Assembly: GCA_964392365.1 (NCBI GenBank)
Contig: CAYMPH010000001.1
Coordinates: 62,001 to 126,000, forward strand
From: CAYMPH01 sp964392365
GTDB lineage: Bacteria; Spirochaetota; UBA4802; UBA5550
DNA length: 64,000 nt
Direction of reading: 5' to 3'
A program made the translations under genes and the position numbers. The notes beneath the pieces are model-generated. The model did not search any database. It saw only the letters and a list, made by a program, of their open reading frames with translations, and had not been told where the DNA came from. The first letter of the stretch is position 1; each line of letters starts with the position of its first letter. Positions 28,101 through 36,624 of the stretch are shown one piece after another.

Positions 28101-30506
28101 ATGGAACTTATTTCAATTAATTTAAAAAATTTCAAGCAGTACATTAACCAGAAAATTGAATTCGGAACCGGGTTAACAGGCATAATCGGGAAAAACGGTT
28201 CCGGCAAATCAAGTATTTTTGATGCGATATTAACTGCTTTTTTCGGAACAGGGACTGTATCTAAAGAATTTCTAAGAAGCACGTCACGCATGGAAAACGA
28301 ACCTGTAAATATTGAATTGATTCTTGAAAAATCAGGAAAAATTTTCAGAATAATCAGGGAATATCGCGGAAAAAATCTGACAGCACATGCTCAATTATTT
28401 ATTAATGATGAATTGAAAGCATCGACCCATGGAGCTGTAAATGAAGAAGTTGCAAAAATTATCGGAATGGATAAAGATTCTTTTTCAATGTCTGTTTTTG
28501 CCGGGCAGAAAGAACTGGGAGCAATTTCTTCGGTAACCGGAACGCCAAGGCGCGAACTTATAAGGCGTATGACCGGAATGGATAAACTTGACAAAGTCCA
28601 GCTGCTTGTCCGTACAGACAGGAACAATATGAAAAACGAACTTAAAGGTCAGGAAAACATTCTGCTTAACGATGAAGAAAAATCAGCAATTGAAAAGCAA
28701 ATTTTTGATAACAGTATAAACCTTAAAAAACTTGAAGATGAAATTAAAAAAACTGCAGAAGAACTTGAACTGGCAAACAAATCATATACAGATGCTAAAA
28801 AGAAATTTGATGAGCTTGAATCTGCTAAAAATAAATTTACCTCTGCTGACAAGCTTCTTACAATGAAAAATGAATCACTAAAAAACAATACAATATCCAA
28901 AGCAGAATCAATTGAACGACTCAGCCGCTTAAAACAGGATGAAGATGAATTAAAAAAAATAAAAACTCAAGAAAATTTATTCCACAAACTTTTAATAGAT
29001 AAAGAACGAATGGATAATGAAGCCGGAAAGTACGCCCGATTTGAACAGATAACTCTCCGCATTGATAGCATTACAAAAGAAATATCTGAAAAGAATAAAA
29101 CCGTGAATTCTTTATCAGAAAAAATTTTACAAAAAGCAGAACTTGAAAAAGAAAGAGATTTTCTTTTAAAGAAACGCATTGATTTAAACAATTTACTCTC
29201 TCAAAAACGATCAGACATGGATAAATTAAATACAGCCAAAGGAAATATTGAAGGATTAATAAATGACCGGCTAAAGAATATTGAACTGATCAAAAAGGCG
29301 GGCAAAGACTCATCCTGCCCCACATGTTTCCGTCCGCTGCTTGATGCTTATGATTCAACGATAAAAAAACTAAATGACGATCTTGAGCTATACAATGGCA
29401 AAGAAATAAATGAAATTAAAATTTCAATGAAAACTTTTAATAAAGAAATTTCAGATATTGAAAACAATATAAGCGAACTGGATAAAAAAAATACTGTATT
29501 GTTAAAAAACATCTCAGCATTTAATGAAAAAGAAAATCAGATGAAAGCATTAAGCGCTGAAATTCTAAATAAAAAAGCAGAACTTGAAAATCTAATTGTT
29601 GAGCAGGAAAAGTATAAAACTGATTCTTATGATAAATCAAAACACGATACAATAAAGAAAAATATTCACGAACTGACACACATCCATGAAAAATTTATCC
29701 GGCTTTCACGCATGATCGAAGACATTCCGGCGATCGAAAAAAAAATAATTCAGATAGATATTGAAAATAATTTAATATCTGATGAAATTATCAAACTTAA
29801 TGATGAAATAAAAAGCATCCCCTACTCTGAAAAAAAATATTCAGATGCACGATCCAATAGAGAAAAACATGAAAATCTAAGAGATCAGGTCAAGAGCCGT
29901 TATGACAATAAAGAAAAAGAAAAAACTCTTGCTGATCTGAAATTGAAAGAATTTGAAACAAAAATAGACGAAGACTGCAAACGCCGAGCATCAACTGATA
30001 ATCTCAGAATAAAGATGATTCAGCTTGATAAATTTGATATTTATCTTGATGGTTTCAAGAAAGTTGCACTGGACAGAGTCCGTCCTTTAATTACAAAATT
30101 TGCTGGCGACCTGTTTAACGATCTGACGCGGGGACGATACCAGTCAATTCTGCTCGATGATAATTTTGATTTTTTTATAATCGACGAGGGAAGATCATTC
30201 CCTATCAGCCGTTTTTCCGGAGGCGAAATTGATCTTGCAAATCTCTGCCTTAGAATTGCAATCAGCAGAACAATCTCCGACATATCCGGAGCAGAAAATG
30301 CGGGCTTTCTTGCATTCGATGAAATTTTCGGAAGCCAGGATGATGAACGACGCGGTGAAATACTGAACGCTTTTCACAGGCTTCAGGAAATGTACAGGCA
30401 GATATTCATTATATCGCATATCGATGAAATCAAGGCTGATTTCCCGAGATTACTGGAAATCAGCCGGGGAATTGAAGGTTCGGAAGTACGTACTATTAAT
30501 ATATAA
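28101..30506 (+). CDS. sbcC: SbcC/Rad50-like ATPase, compact form
   Basis: The 801-residue protein begins eight bases after sbcD. It has Walker A GKNGSGKSS near residue 30, a long Lys/Glu-rich coiled coil, the zinc-hook motif CPTC at Cys406-Cys409 in the middle, a second coiled coil, then the signature FSGGE and Walker B/D-loop LAFDEIFGSQD at the C-terminus with the ISHIDE switch. At 801 residues it is shorter than E. coli SbcC (about 1050), the loss being in the coiled coil, as in Rad50-type proteins of many bacteria and archaea. It supplies the ATP-driven clamp of the SbcCD nuclease. Confidence 0.94.
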   Translation: MELISINLKNFKQYINQKIEFGTGLTGIIGKNGSGKSSIFDAILTAFFGTGTVSKEFLRSTSRMENEPVNIELILEKSGKIFRIIREYRGKNLTAHAQLFINDELKASTHGAVNEEVAKIIGMDKDSFSMSVFAGQKELGAISSVTGTPRRELIRRMTGMDKLDKVQLLVRTDRNNMKNELKGQENILLNDEEKSAIEKQIFDNSINLKKLEDEIKKTAEELELANKSYTDAKKKFDELESAKNKFTSADKLLTMKNESLKNNTISKAESIERLSRLKQDEDELKKIKTQENLFHKLLIDKERMDNEAGKYARFEQITLRIDSITKEISEKNKTVNSLSEKILQKAELEKERDFLLKKRIDLNNLLSQKRSDMDKLNTAKGNIEGLINDRLKNIELIKKAGKDSSCPTCFRPLLDAYDSTIKKLNDDLELYNGKEINEIKISMKTFNKEISDIENNISELDKKNTVLLKNISAFNEKENQMKALSAEILNKKAELENLIVEQEKYKTDSYDKSKHDTIKKNIHELTHIHEKFIRLSRMIEDIPAIEKKIIQIDIENNLISDEIIKLNDEIKSIPYSEKKYSDARSNREKHENLRDQVKSRYDNKEKEKTLADLKLKEFETKIDEDCKRRASTDNLRIKMIQLDKFDIYLDGFKKVALDRVRPLITKFAGDLFNDLTRGRYQSILLDDNFDFFIIDEGRSFPISRFSGGEIDLANLCLRIAISRTISDISGAENAGFLAFDEIFGSQDDERRGEILNAFHRLQEMYRQIFIISHIDEIKADFPRLLEISRGIEGSEVRTINI

Positions 30507-30512
30507 TTGTTT

Positions 30513-30986
30513 CTATTTTTTTAAACTTTTAAGCATATCATTCATCTGATTCATCATGCCTTTCATGCCTTCCATGAGCTTTAATGCATCTGTAAATTCT
30601 TTTTCATAATCAAGTTTCCATTCAGAATCTTCTTTACTGAAATTAAAAGGCACAATCTGATCTTTTTTTGCATTATCTCTGCTTGCAAGATATTTAACAG
30701 TCAGAACTGCTTTATCATTTTTAATTTCTTCTTTAACAATTTCCCATTTATCATCTTTATTAAAATTTTTATCATCTTTACCGCCCTGGCCTTCCGGAAA
30801 AGCTTTTTTTAAATCATCCATTGCTTTCAAAGTGCCTTTAGTAAAATACTTTTTTGCATCATCAGGTTTTTCTACAGAATGAAGTTTTTTGAATACATCA
30901 GATGGACTGCCTGATTTCCCTTTACTGCATCCTGTAATAACGGTCAATAAAGCAAAAGAAAATGCGATCAATAATACTTTTTTCAT
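30513..30986 (-). CDS. Lipoprotein with DUF4878-like domain
   Basis: This is a 157-residue protein with a lipoprotein signal: positively charged start, hydrophobic core and VITGC lipobox, so Cys20 would be acylated. The mature part looks like DUF4878/NTF2-like lipoproteins (SPSDVFKKLHSVEKPDDAKKYFTKGTLKAM, EEIKNDKAVLTVKYLA, SEWKLDYEKEF), with a Met-rich tail. The role is unknown. It converges on sbcC and lies 31 bases downstream of the phosphofructokinase gene. Confidence 0.8.
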   Translation of the reverse strand: MKKVLLIAFSFALLTVITGCSKGKSGSPSDVFKKLHSVEKPDDAKKYFTKGTLKAMDDLKKAFPEGQGGKDDKNFNKDDKWEIVKEEIKNDKAVLTVKYLASRDNAKKDQIVPFNFSKEDSEWKLDYEKEFTDALKLMEGMKGMMNQMNDMLKSLKK

Positions 30987-31017
30987 TTTTTTCTCCCTGT
31001 CTATTATTTTTATTTTT

Positions 31018-32322
31018 TTAATTCATATCAGAAGGCTGTCCAGTTGTTTCAAGAACATTAAACCAGAACATCGATTCAGGATTAATTTTTTTCCTGACTG
31101 ATGTTGCAAGCTCAATAGGTACATTGGTATAAATATTGTTCCATTGCCCTATCATCATATCTGTTTTTCCTGCCATACCGGCGTGAACTGCATTCTGTCC
31201 AAGAAGAGTGCAGTAAATTGAATCAGCGGGTACTGCAGGAGCGCTTCTTATCATATAACTCGGATCTATATATTTTAAATTTATTTCAAAATTCTTTGCT
31301 TTAAAATAATCTGATATTCTATTTTTGAAATATAATCCTACGTCCTGTAAAACTACATTTCCTGATGCATCTTTTTTCTGATTTTTTGCATCAGATTCAA
31401 TAATATCCTGCGCTGCACCTTCAGCGACACAGACAACAGCATGACCTCTGGATATAATTCTGTCCTCAAGATGTTTCAGAAAACCATTATTACCATCCAT
31501 TTCAAACGGTACTTCCGGCACAAAAACAAAATTAACATCATTGCTTGCTATAGTTGCATTTGCAGCAATAAAACCCGAATGACGGCCCATTAATTTTACA
31601 AGACCGATGCCATTAGGAGCTCCTTTTGCTTCCACATGTGCAGATTTAATTGCATTAACCGCTTCCGAGTATGCTGTTTCATAACCAAAAGTTTTCTGTA
31701 TAAAGCTGATATCATTATCTATAGTTTTTGGAATTCCTACGACAGCAAGATTCATTCCTCTTTTCAAGGCAATTTCAGAAAATCTGTTGGCACCCTTTAA
31801 TGTTCCATCTCCTCCGATTGTATAGAGAATATTTATCCCGAGCTTTTCAAGAGTATCTACCAGCATTTCCATATCATCAGTTCCGCCCCTTGATGAGCTA
31901 AGGAAAGTACCGCCGTCGCGATGAATATCAACCACCATTTCCGGAGTAAGTATAATAGGAGGATACTTTGTATCCGGATGAAGCCCGCCGTATCCATATC
32001 TGATACCGTAAATTTCTGTGGAGCCGTATCTGTAATACGATTCCATTACTATAGCCCTGATAACATCATTTATTCCAGGACACAGTCCGCCGCAAGTTAC
32101 TATTGCGGATTTTATTTTTTCAGGTTCAAAAAAAATCTTTTCTCTTGGTCCGGCTAATTCAAAGAGTTCATTATAGAAATTGTCCGGAAGTTTTTCATCC
32201 GTCATTGTAATTCTGTAAGGCATTTTTTTATTATCAGACTGAAAACAAACTTTTTTATAACCGCTTGATTTTAAGGGGGATTCGACTTTGCATTCACCAA
32301 GTGTTTTAATTTTAAAATCCAT
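31018..32322 (-). CDS. 6-phosphofructokinase, group with Gly/Lys signature
   Basis: The 434-residue protein is a long-type PfkA-superfamily enzyme. The ATP/PPi motif is GGDGTLKG and the fructose-6-phosphate segment is GIPKTIDND; GGLCPGIND and MGRHSGFIA are also present. In this family Gly in GGDG is associated with ATP use and GGDD with pyrophosphate, whereas the Lys in PKTIDND is common in pyrophosphate enzymes but also found in ATP-dependent members of the long group. I therefore favour ATP as the donor. It catalyses the committed step of glycolysis. The gene is monocistronic or followed by the lipoprotein gene. Confidence 0.88.
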   Translation of the reverse strand: MDFKIKTLGECKVESPLKSSGYKKVCFQSDNKKMPYRITMTDEKLPDNFYNELFELAGPREKIFFEPEKIKSAIVTCGGLCPGINDVIRAIVMESYYRYGSTEIYGIRYGYGGLHPDTKYPPIILTPEMVVDIHRDGGTFLSSSRGGTDDMEMLVDTLEKLGINILYTIGGDGTLKGANRFSEIALKRGMNLAVVGIPKTIDNDISFIQKTFGYETAYSEAVNAIKSAHVEAKGAPNGIGLVKLMGRHSGFIAANATIASNDVNFVFVPEVPFEMDGNNGFLKHLEDRIISRGHAVVCVAEGAAQDIIESDAKNQKKDASGNVVLQDVGLYFKNRISDYFKAKNFEINLKYIDPSYMIRSAPAVPADSIYCTLLGQNAVHAGMAGKTDMMIGQWNNIYTNVPIELATSVRKKINPESMFWFNVLETTGQPSDMN

Positions 32323-32504
32323 AAATTCTCCAGTTTTTCACCATTGCATCGGCTACTCCTGTTAATAACATGAGTCAGCGCAGGTTGAAAATAAAATATC
32401 TTTAAAAATTTTATTTAACAGAATTTTACACATGCATATGAATAAATCAAGATCAATTTATATTCAGCTATAAAAATATTATTCTGCCTTTTTAAAAATT
32501 AAAA

Positions 32505-32537
32505 ATAAAAAAAAAGCCTGATACACAGGCCTTTTTA
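32505..32537 (-). terminator. Bidirectional intrinsic terminator
   Basis: The stem GCCTG / CAGGC (32516-32520 and 32526-32530), extended by an A-run on one side and T-run on the other, ends transcripts from the zinc-ribbon genes on the minus strand. A second eight-base hairpin AACACGGG / CCCGTGTT lies at 32554-32572, between this terminator and the FmdB-family gene. Confidence 0.75.
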
Positions 32538-32582
32538 TATTGATATTTCTAAAAACACGGGAACCCCGTGTTAAGCATGGCT

Positions 32583-32792
32583 TCAACCTCCCCCGCACGA
32601 ATGAGGATTGTAGCATGAAGGTGTTGCAGATGAAGATGAAGATGAGGATCCTACTGTTGCAAAAGAAGACATCTTTTTAAATGTATTCTTTGATCCGCAT
32701 TTTGAACAATTTCCCGGATTGAAATCTCCCATTTTTCTCATTTCGCTGAATACTTCACCGCAGTCATTGCATTTGAATTCATATATTGCCAT
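32583..32792 (-). CDS. FmdB-family zinc ribbon protein
   Basis: The 69-residue protein starts MAIYEFKCNDCG and has two CxxC pairs (CNDC, CSKC), the standard N-terminal zinc ribbon of the FmdB/CxxC_CxxC_SSSS family. The C-terminus is Ser-rich and ends CYNPHSCGGG with two further Cys. The family is often annotated as putative regulatory protein; its function is not established. It follows the MORN gene by 24 bases. Confidence 0.9.
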   Translation of the reverse strand: MAIYEFKCNDCGEVFSEMRKMGDFNPGNCSKCGSKNTFKKMSSFATVGSSSSSSSATPSCYNPHSCGGG

Positions 32793-32816
32793 TTTTTCCC
32801 CTTAATAATATTTAAA

Positions 32817-33272
32817 TTAATTTCCTAAAAATTTATCATTCTGCCATTTTCCATTCATTTCTTTACCGTCAGGCCAGATATAAATCCCCTGTCCATGTCT
32901 CATATCATCCTTGAAATCACCTGTATACTTTCCTCCATTAGCCCAGATGAAAGTACCCTTGCCGTTACGCCTGTCATTAACCCAGTCTCCGTCATACTTT
33001 TCACCGTCTTTCCAGATAAAAGTTCCCTTGCCGTGCCTTTTGCCGTTAGCCCACATTCCTGAATATTTATTACCATTGCCCCAGGTATAATCTCCCTGGC
33101 CGTTTTTTTTCCCGTATTTATAGAATCCTGAATAACTATCCCCATTGGACCATTTATATTCGCCATATCCGTAAGAACAGTCCCCGCTTATGCATTCACC
33201 GCTTGCAGATTCATTGCTCTGCTGCGAGAATACTGCTGAAGCAGCTATTAAAATGACCATTAACATATTCAT
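32817..33272 (-). CDS. Exported MORN-repeat protein
   Basis: From the ATG at 33272 the protein has 151 residues: signal peptide to about 17 (VFSQ) and then five to six MORN repeats of about 23 residues, each with the pattern YxGxWxNGxxxGxGxxxWxxGxxY. ATGs at 33266 and 33260 are alternative starts; an upstream TTG frame is less likely. MORN repeats form elongated beta-hairpin surfaces and bind membranes or proteins. A Cys pair (GECISGDC) precedes the first repeat. Role unknown; location probably periplasmic. Confidence 0.85.
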   Translation of the reverse strand: MNMLMVILIAASAVFSQQSNESASGECISGDCSYGYGEYKWSNGDSYSGFYKYGKKNGQGDYTWGNGNKYSGMWANGKRHGKGTFIWKDGEKYDGDWVNDRRNGKGTFIWANGGKYTGDFKDDMRHGQGIYIWPDGKEMNGKWQNDKFLGN

Positions 33273-33395
33273 GTAGACTAATATATAAAATTTACTAAAG
33301 AAAGGCAAGGATTTATTTTTTTACGGAATTCCGGGAAAAAAAACAATAGAACGCGGATGACACGGATAAACGTGGATAAATATCTTTTTATTAAT

Positions 33396-33433
33396 AACAC
33401 GTAGAGGTTCAAAATTTTGAACCTCTACGTGTT
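33396..33433. repeat. 38-base perfect palindrome (REP-like)
   Basis: The left arm 33396-33414 (AACACGTAGAGGTTCAAAA) is the exact reverse complement of 33415-33433. The central 28 bases are identical to those of the palindrome at 36520-36559, while the outer arms differ. A degenerate 'CGGATGACACGGAT' repeat lies upstream at about 33352-33380. It is just after the stop of the double-zinc-ribbon gene. Confidence 0.85.
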
Positions 33434-33440
33434 GATTATT

Positions 33441-33623
33441 TCATAAAATATCAGCTCCGCAGTGCGGACATTTGGCGGGAAATTCCTTATCTAGAGAATC
33501 AGAATCAATATAAACAGATTCGCATTCATCACAAAGGAGATAATTTTTTTTACAGGATCTGCATTTTTTATCTTTTAATGCACCTTCATCGCAGAATGGG
33601 CAGATCAGTACTTTTTCAGTCAT
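33441..33623 (-). CDS. Small double zinc-ribbon protein
   Basis: The 60-residue protein has four CxxC knuckles in order, CPFC, CRSC, CDEC and CPHC, enough for two zinc sites. Nothing else is recognisable. It lies nine bases downstream of the secreted RNase-like gene, so the two may be co-transcribed; it could be a partner, but that is only an inference from spacing. Confidence 0.8.
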   Translation of the reverse strand: MTEKVLICPFCDEGALKDKKCRSCKKNYLLCDECESVYIDSDSLDKEFPAKCPHCGADIL

Positions 33624-33632
33624 ATTTTATCC

Positions 33633-34136
33633 TTAATAAGGGAAAAATGTAATTACTTCTTTTTTATTGTTAACAACGAGTCTAACGCTTCGAAGTTTTG
33701 GATGCTTTTTATTTAAACCTTCTCTGCCCCCGAGATATCCCACATCTCTGCCTGTATCATATTCAAAAACAGTTTTCCCGCCCCTCTCCGGCGCCTTATT
33801 TGCATTACCGGCAGTTTTGCTCCACGCTTCATCAAGAAGCTCGATAATTTCAGCTTTGCTTATGCTGAATACGCCATGCTTCGGTCTTGAAGGGCTGTCT
33901 GATGAATGTCTCATTATATGTTCAAGCCTGTTTTTTCCATCAGGGTCTTTGCCTTTTAAAAACAGTCCGCCTCTGGTTTTCCAGGAATTTTTCCCGATAG
34001 ATGTGATATGACCGGACTTTTCAAGAGAAACCACTTCCTCTCTGGTAATATATGAATCGCCTTTATCTTTTAATCTGGCATCGAGCAGGAATGTAGAAGT
34101 TAAAGCAATTACAAATGACAATATAATTCTAAACAT
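33633..34136 (-). CDS. Exported protein with RNase-toxin-like (BECR-type) C-terminal domain
   Basis: The 167-residue protein has a signal peptide at about 1-20 (ends LDAR). The C-terminal 110 residues show a pattern seen in barnase/EndoU/colicin-E5-type (BECR) nuclease toxins: EHIMRHSSD, KHGVF, an amphipathic helix EIIELLDEAW, a Gly-rich strand VGYLGGREG, and a final pair of strands RSVRLVVNN...VITFFPY. The conserved His and the terminal T/S-FP strand are typical, but the match is by eye. It has no polymorphic-toxin delivery domain, only a Sec signal. No immunity gene is evident, except perhaps the small zinc-ribbon protein downstream. It could also be an uncharacterised periplasmic protein. 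Confidence 0.5.
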   Translation of the reverse strand: MFRIILSFVIALTSTFLLDARLKDKGDSYITREEVVSLEKSGHITSIGKNSWKTRGGLFLKGKDPDGKNRLEHIMRHSSDSPSRPKHGVFSISKAEIIELLDEAWSKTAGNANKAPERGGKTVFEYDTGRDVGYLGGREGLNKKHPKLRSVRLVVNNKKEVITFFPY

Positions 34137-34223
34137 ATTTAAAACCTATTATTTTATTTTAAGGATTCTCCTATTTGCGAAACTACGACTGGTGCTGAGC
34201 GAAGCCTAAAAAAGAGAAGAGTA

Positions 34224-35285
34224 TCAATTATTATATGTTTCCATTTTATTAAGCATACGTCTCGCTTCAGGATTGAATTTATCAATCTCAAGGGCCTTGT
34301 CAAGATACTTTCTTGCTTTATCCTTATTGCCGTGCATAAAAAAAAGATTAGATAAAGCAGTATAAGAATCCGCATGATCCGGTTTTAATTCTATAACCTT
34401 CATAAAATAATCTTTTGCAACCCTGTGATCTGTTTCCGGGCCCTGATAGTGAAACATAGCCATATAATAATTCATTTCATAAGATTTTTTATAAACCTTG
34501 AGTGCTTCCCTGCAGTATGTCACACCCTGTGATATAAATTTTTTCTTCATTTCTGAATTAAGATTGGAAGTATGATATACTTCTTTAAATATAATATCAA
34601 CAAGACCTTTCAATAAAAGGAATTTATCCTCGTTATCATAAAGCCTGTTCATTCGTTTATACGCTTCCTGAAATTCATTGTATGCAAAACGGTCTACACC
34701 CTGATTCATATAAACATAACCTAAGGCTATATGAGTTTCCGGACTTCCCTTATCCATTTCAAGCGATTTCTTATATTCTGCTATAGCTTTAGCGTAATCG
34801 CCGATATTAACAAAATAATCACCTCGGGATTTATAAACATACGCATTCTTGGCAAATTCATCCTCAACTCTCTGCGTTACCATATAATCAACACCTGCAA
34901 GCCTGCAGTTGCCGTATCCTATCAGCATATAACCAAGTGAAACAGTTTTGAAAATATTTTTTACTGTAATTTTTGAGACAATAAGATTATTGTTATTAAC
35001 CACATATAACGCATCACCGACTTTTATTCCGTCAACGCTGTATAGTCTTACAGTAGCTTTATATTTATCCTTTGCTCTTCCGAGAAGATCATTATCATCT
35101 AAAGTATCCATTGACGATATAGATGTTATCTTACCCTTTACTACTGCATCCCATCCATCCATAAGCTTTTGAGTCTGATATATTTTTATTCTTGAATATG
35201 ATTTATCAAGTATCATATTTGCCTGTGCAGATGCAGAGAACAGGCATACTGATATAGTGAAAACTACTGATAAGATTATTTTCAT
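34224..35285 (-). CDS. Exported TPR protein
   Basis: The 353-residue protein has a signal peptide (about 1-21, ends ASA). Residues 25-130 form a beta-rich segment without recognised family. From about 150 there are TPR units: GDYFVNIGDYAKAIAEYKKSLEMD, THIALGYVYMNQG, ADSYTALSNLFFMHGNKDKARKYLDKALEID. The ATG overlaps the stop of the LysM-M23 gene by four bases (ATGA), so translation is coupled. The role may be as a scaffold for the upstream peptidoglycan hydrolase. Confidence 0.85.
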   Translation of the reverse strand: MKIILSVVFTISVCLFSASAQANMILDKSYSRIKIYQTQKLMDGWDAVVKGKITSISSMDTLDDNDLLGRAKDKYKATVRLYSVDGIKVGDALYVVNNNNLIVSKITVKNIFKTVSLGYMLIGYGNCRLAGVDYMVTQRVEDEFAKNAYVYKSRGDYFVNIGDYAKAIAEYKKSLEMDKGSPETHIALGYVYMNQGVDRFAYNEFQEAYKRMNRLYDNEDKFLLLKGLVDIIFKEVYHTSNLNSEMKKKFISQGVTYCREALKVYKKSYEMNYYMAMFHYQGPETDHRVAKDYFMKVIELKPDHADSYTALSNLFFMHGNKDKARKYLDKALEIDKFNPEARRMLNKMETYNN

Positions 35286-36373
35286 TTCATCATCCTCAGA
35301 GGATTTAACGGTGTCATATATTTTCTTATTTCAAAATGGAGATGACCGCCAGTTGCAAGTCCTGTCATTCCGGACAATGCAATATTCTTTCCTCTTTGTA
35401 AAACATCTTTTTCATTTACAAGATTTTTGCTGTTATGAGCATACACTGAAATATAGCCGCCTTCATGTCTCATGATTACAACATTGCCGTATCCGTCCTT
35501 CCATCCGCTGAAAATAACAGTACCGTCAGCTGAAGCATATACCGGTGTACCTGCATTTGCGCTTATATCAAGACCGCAATGAAATTTTCTTGTATTTGAA
35601 AACGGATCAAGCCTGTTGCCGAAACCGGATGTGATTTTCCCGGATATAGGCCAGCCGAATCTCAAGGTGCGCGCCATCTGCTTATCATTTTTTTTCGTTT
35701 TAACAATGCGCGGAATATCAGACTTTATTTCTTTTTTTAAATAGCTGTCCGGTATAAAAATTTTCATTCCTGCTTTAATTTTAGAATCAGTTATTTTATT
35801 CTGATCAGTTATTTTTTCACGTGAAACATTAAATTTTTCTGCAATCGATGTCAGATTATCGCCGGAATTTACAACATATTGAGTTCCGGCCCTGTTCGGT
35901 ATTTCAAGAATCTTCCCTGGTTTTAAACTATCCGGATCTGTTATTCTGTTTATCTTAATTATATAATTGTGTTCAGTGCTGAACTTTTTTGCAATCTTCC
36001 ATATATTATCATTCGGTCTTATTTTATATTTAGTAAGATGCCATTTAGCGTCTGTTTTTTTTAATTTGTTTAATTCTGATATATCGAGACCTTTTTTCTT
36101 CTGCTGTTTCCCTTCAATTCCGCTATCCGGGCTTTTGTCATTAAAATCATTTTTATAAATTATTTTTCCATCATCGTATTCGTCAGTTTCTTCGTCTGAC
36201 GGCGGCATATCCGAATCCATTCTGATGCCGTTTATTATAATTGAATTTTCGAGGTTAATTATCTGACTTTCAGTCACAGGAAGATCGCTGCCTGTAGTTA
36301 CCCTGCTGTAAATTAACACGAATAGCCCTGATAAAAACAGCACAAGAGGCAGAATTTGAAAAAATCTTTTCAT
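35282..36373 (-). CDS. LysM/M23 peptidoglycan endopeptidase-type protein
   Basis: The 363-residue protein has an N-terminal membrane anchor or signal (about 5-23), an acidic linker, two LysM modules (about 112-160 and 167-212; YKIRPNDNIWKIAKKF and YVVNSGDNLTSIAEKF), then an M23 domain. Metal ligands are visible in FHCGLDISA (His and Asp) and HLHFE (HxH). The protein resembles NlpD/EnvC-like factors, but it keeps the metal ligands and so could be an active endopeptidase cutting peptide cross-links. The coupled TPR gene follows with a four-base overlap. Confidence 0.92.
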   Translation of the reverse strand: MKRFFQILPLVLFLSGLFVLIYSRVTTGSDLPVTESQIINLENSIIINGIRMDSDMPPSDEETDEYDDGKIIYKNDFNDKSPDSGIEGKQQKKKGLDISELNKLKKTDAKWHLTKYKIRPNDNIWKIAKKFSTEHNYIIKINRITDPDSLKPGKILEIPNRAGTQYVVNSGDNLTSIAEKFNVSREKITDQNKITDSKIKAGMKIFIPDSYLKKEIKSDIPRIVKTKKNDKQMARTLRFGWPISGKITSGFGNRLDPFSNTRKFHCGLDISANAGTPVYASADGTVIFSGWKDGYGNVVIMRHEGGYISVYAHNSKNLVNEKDVLQRGKNIALSGMTGLATGGHLHFEIRKYMTPLNPLRMMK

Positions 36374-36461
36374 AGTTATATTTCGGCAGGAAAGATACCG
36401 GAATTTACCAAAAAATAAATGACATTCATAGATTTATATGTTTCGTATAAACAAATAAAAA

Positions 36462-36602
36462 AATTGAACACGGATGACACGGATAGCACGGATTTATTAT
36501 GATTTTTTTATTGTATTTTAAGGAAGTAGAGGTTCAAAATTTTGAACCTCTACTTCCTTTATCCGCGTTCATCATAATTATCCGTGTCATCCGTGTTCAA
36601 TT
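36462..36602. repeat. Nested inverted repeat with 40-base perfect palindrome
   Basis: The outer arms 36462-36485 and 36579-36602 are perfect 24-base inverted repeats containing ACACGGATGACACGGATA. Inside, 36520-36559 is a perfect 40-base palindrome (AAGGAAGTAGAGGTTCAAAA and its complement). Its 28-base centre equals that of the palindrome at 33396-33433. It lies between the chemoreceptor stop and the LysM-M23 start, both minus strand. No coding sequence inside. Confidence 0.88.
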
Positions 36603-36624
36603 GCTTTTTGTAAAAAAGTTATAT

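Noticed and set aside
33396..33433. Palindrome as an intrinsic terminator
   Set aside because: The stem is long but is not followed by a T-run on either strand, and the same palindrome core recurs as a repeat.
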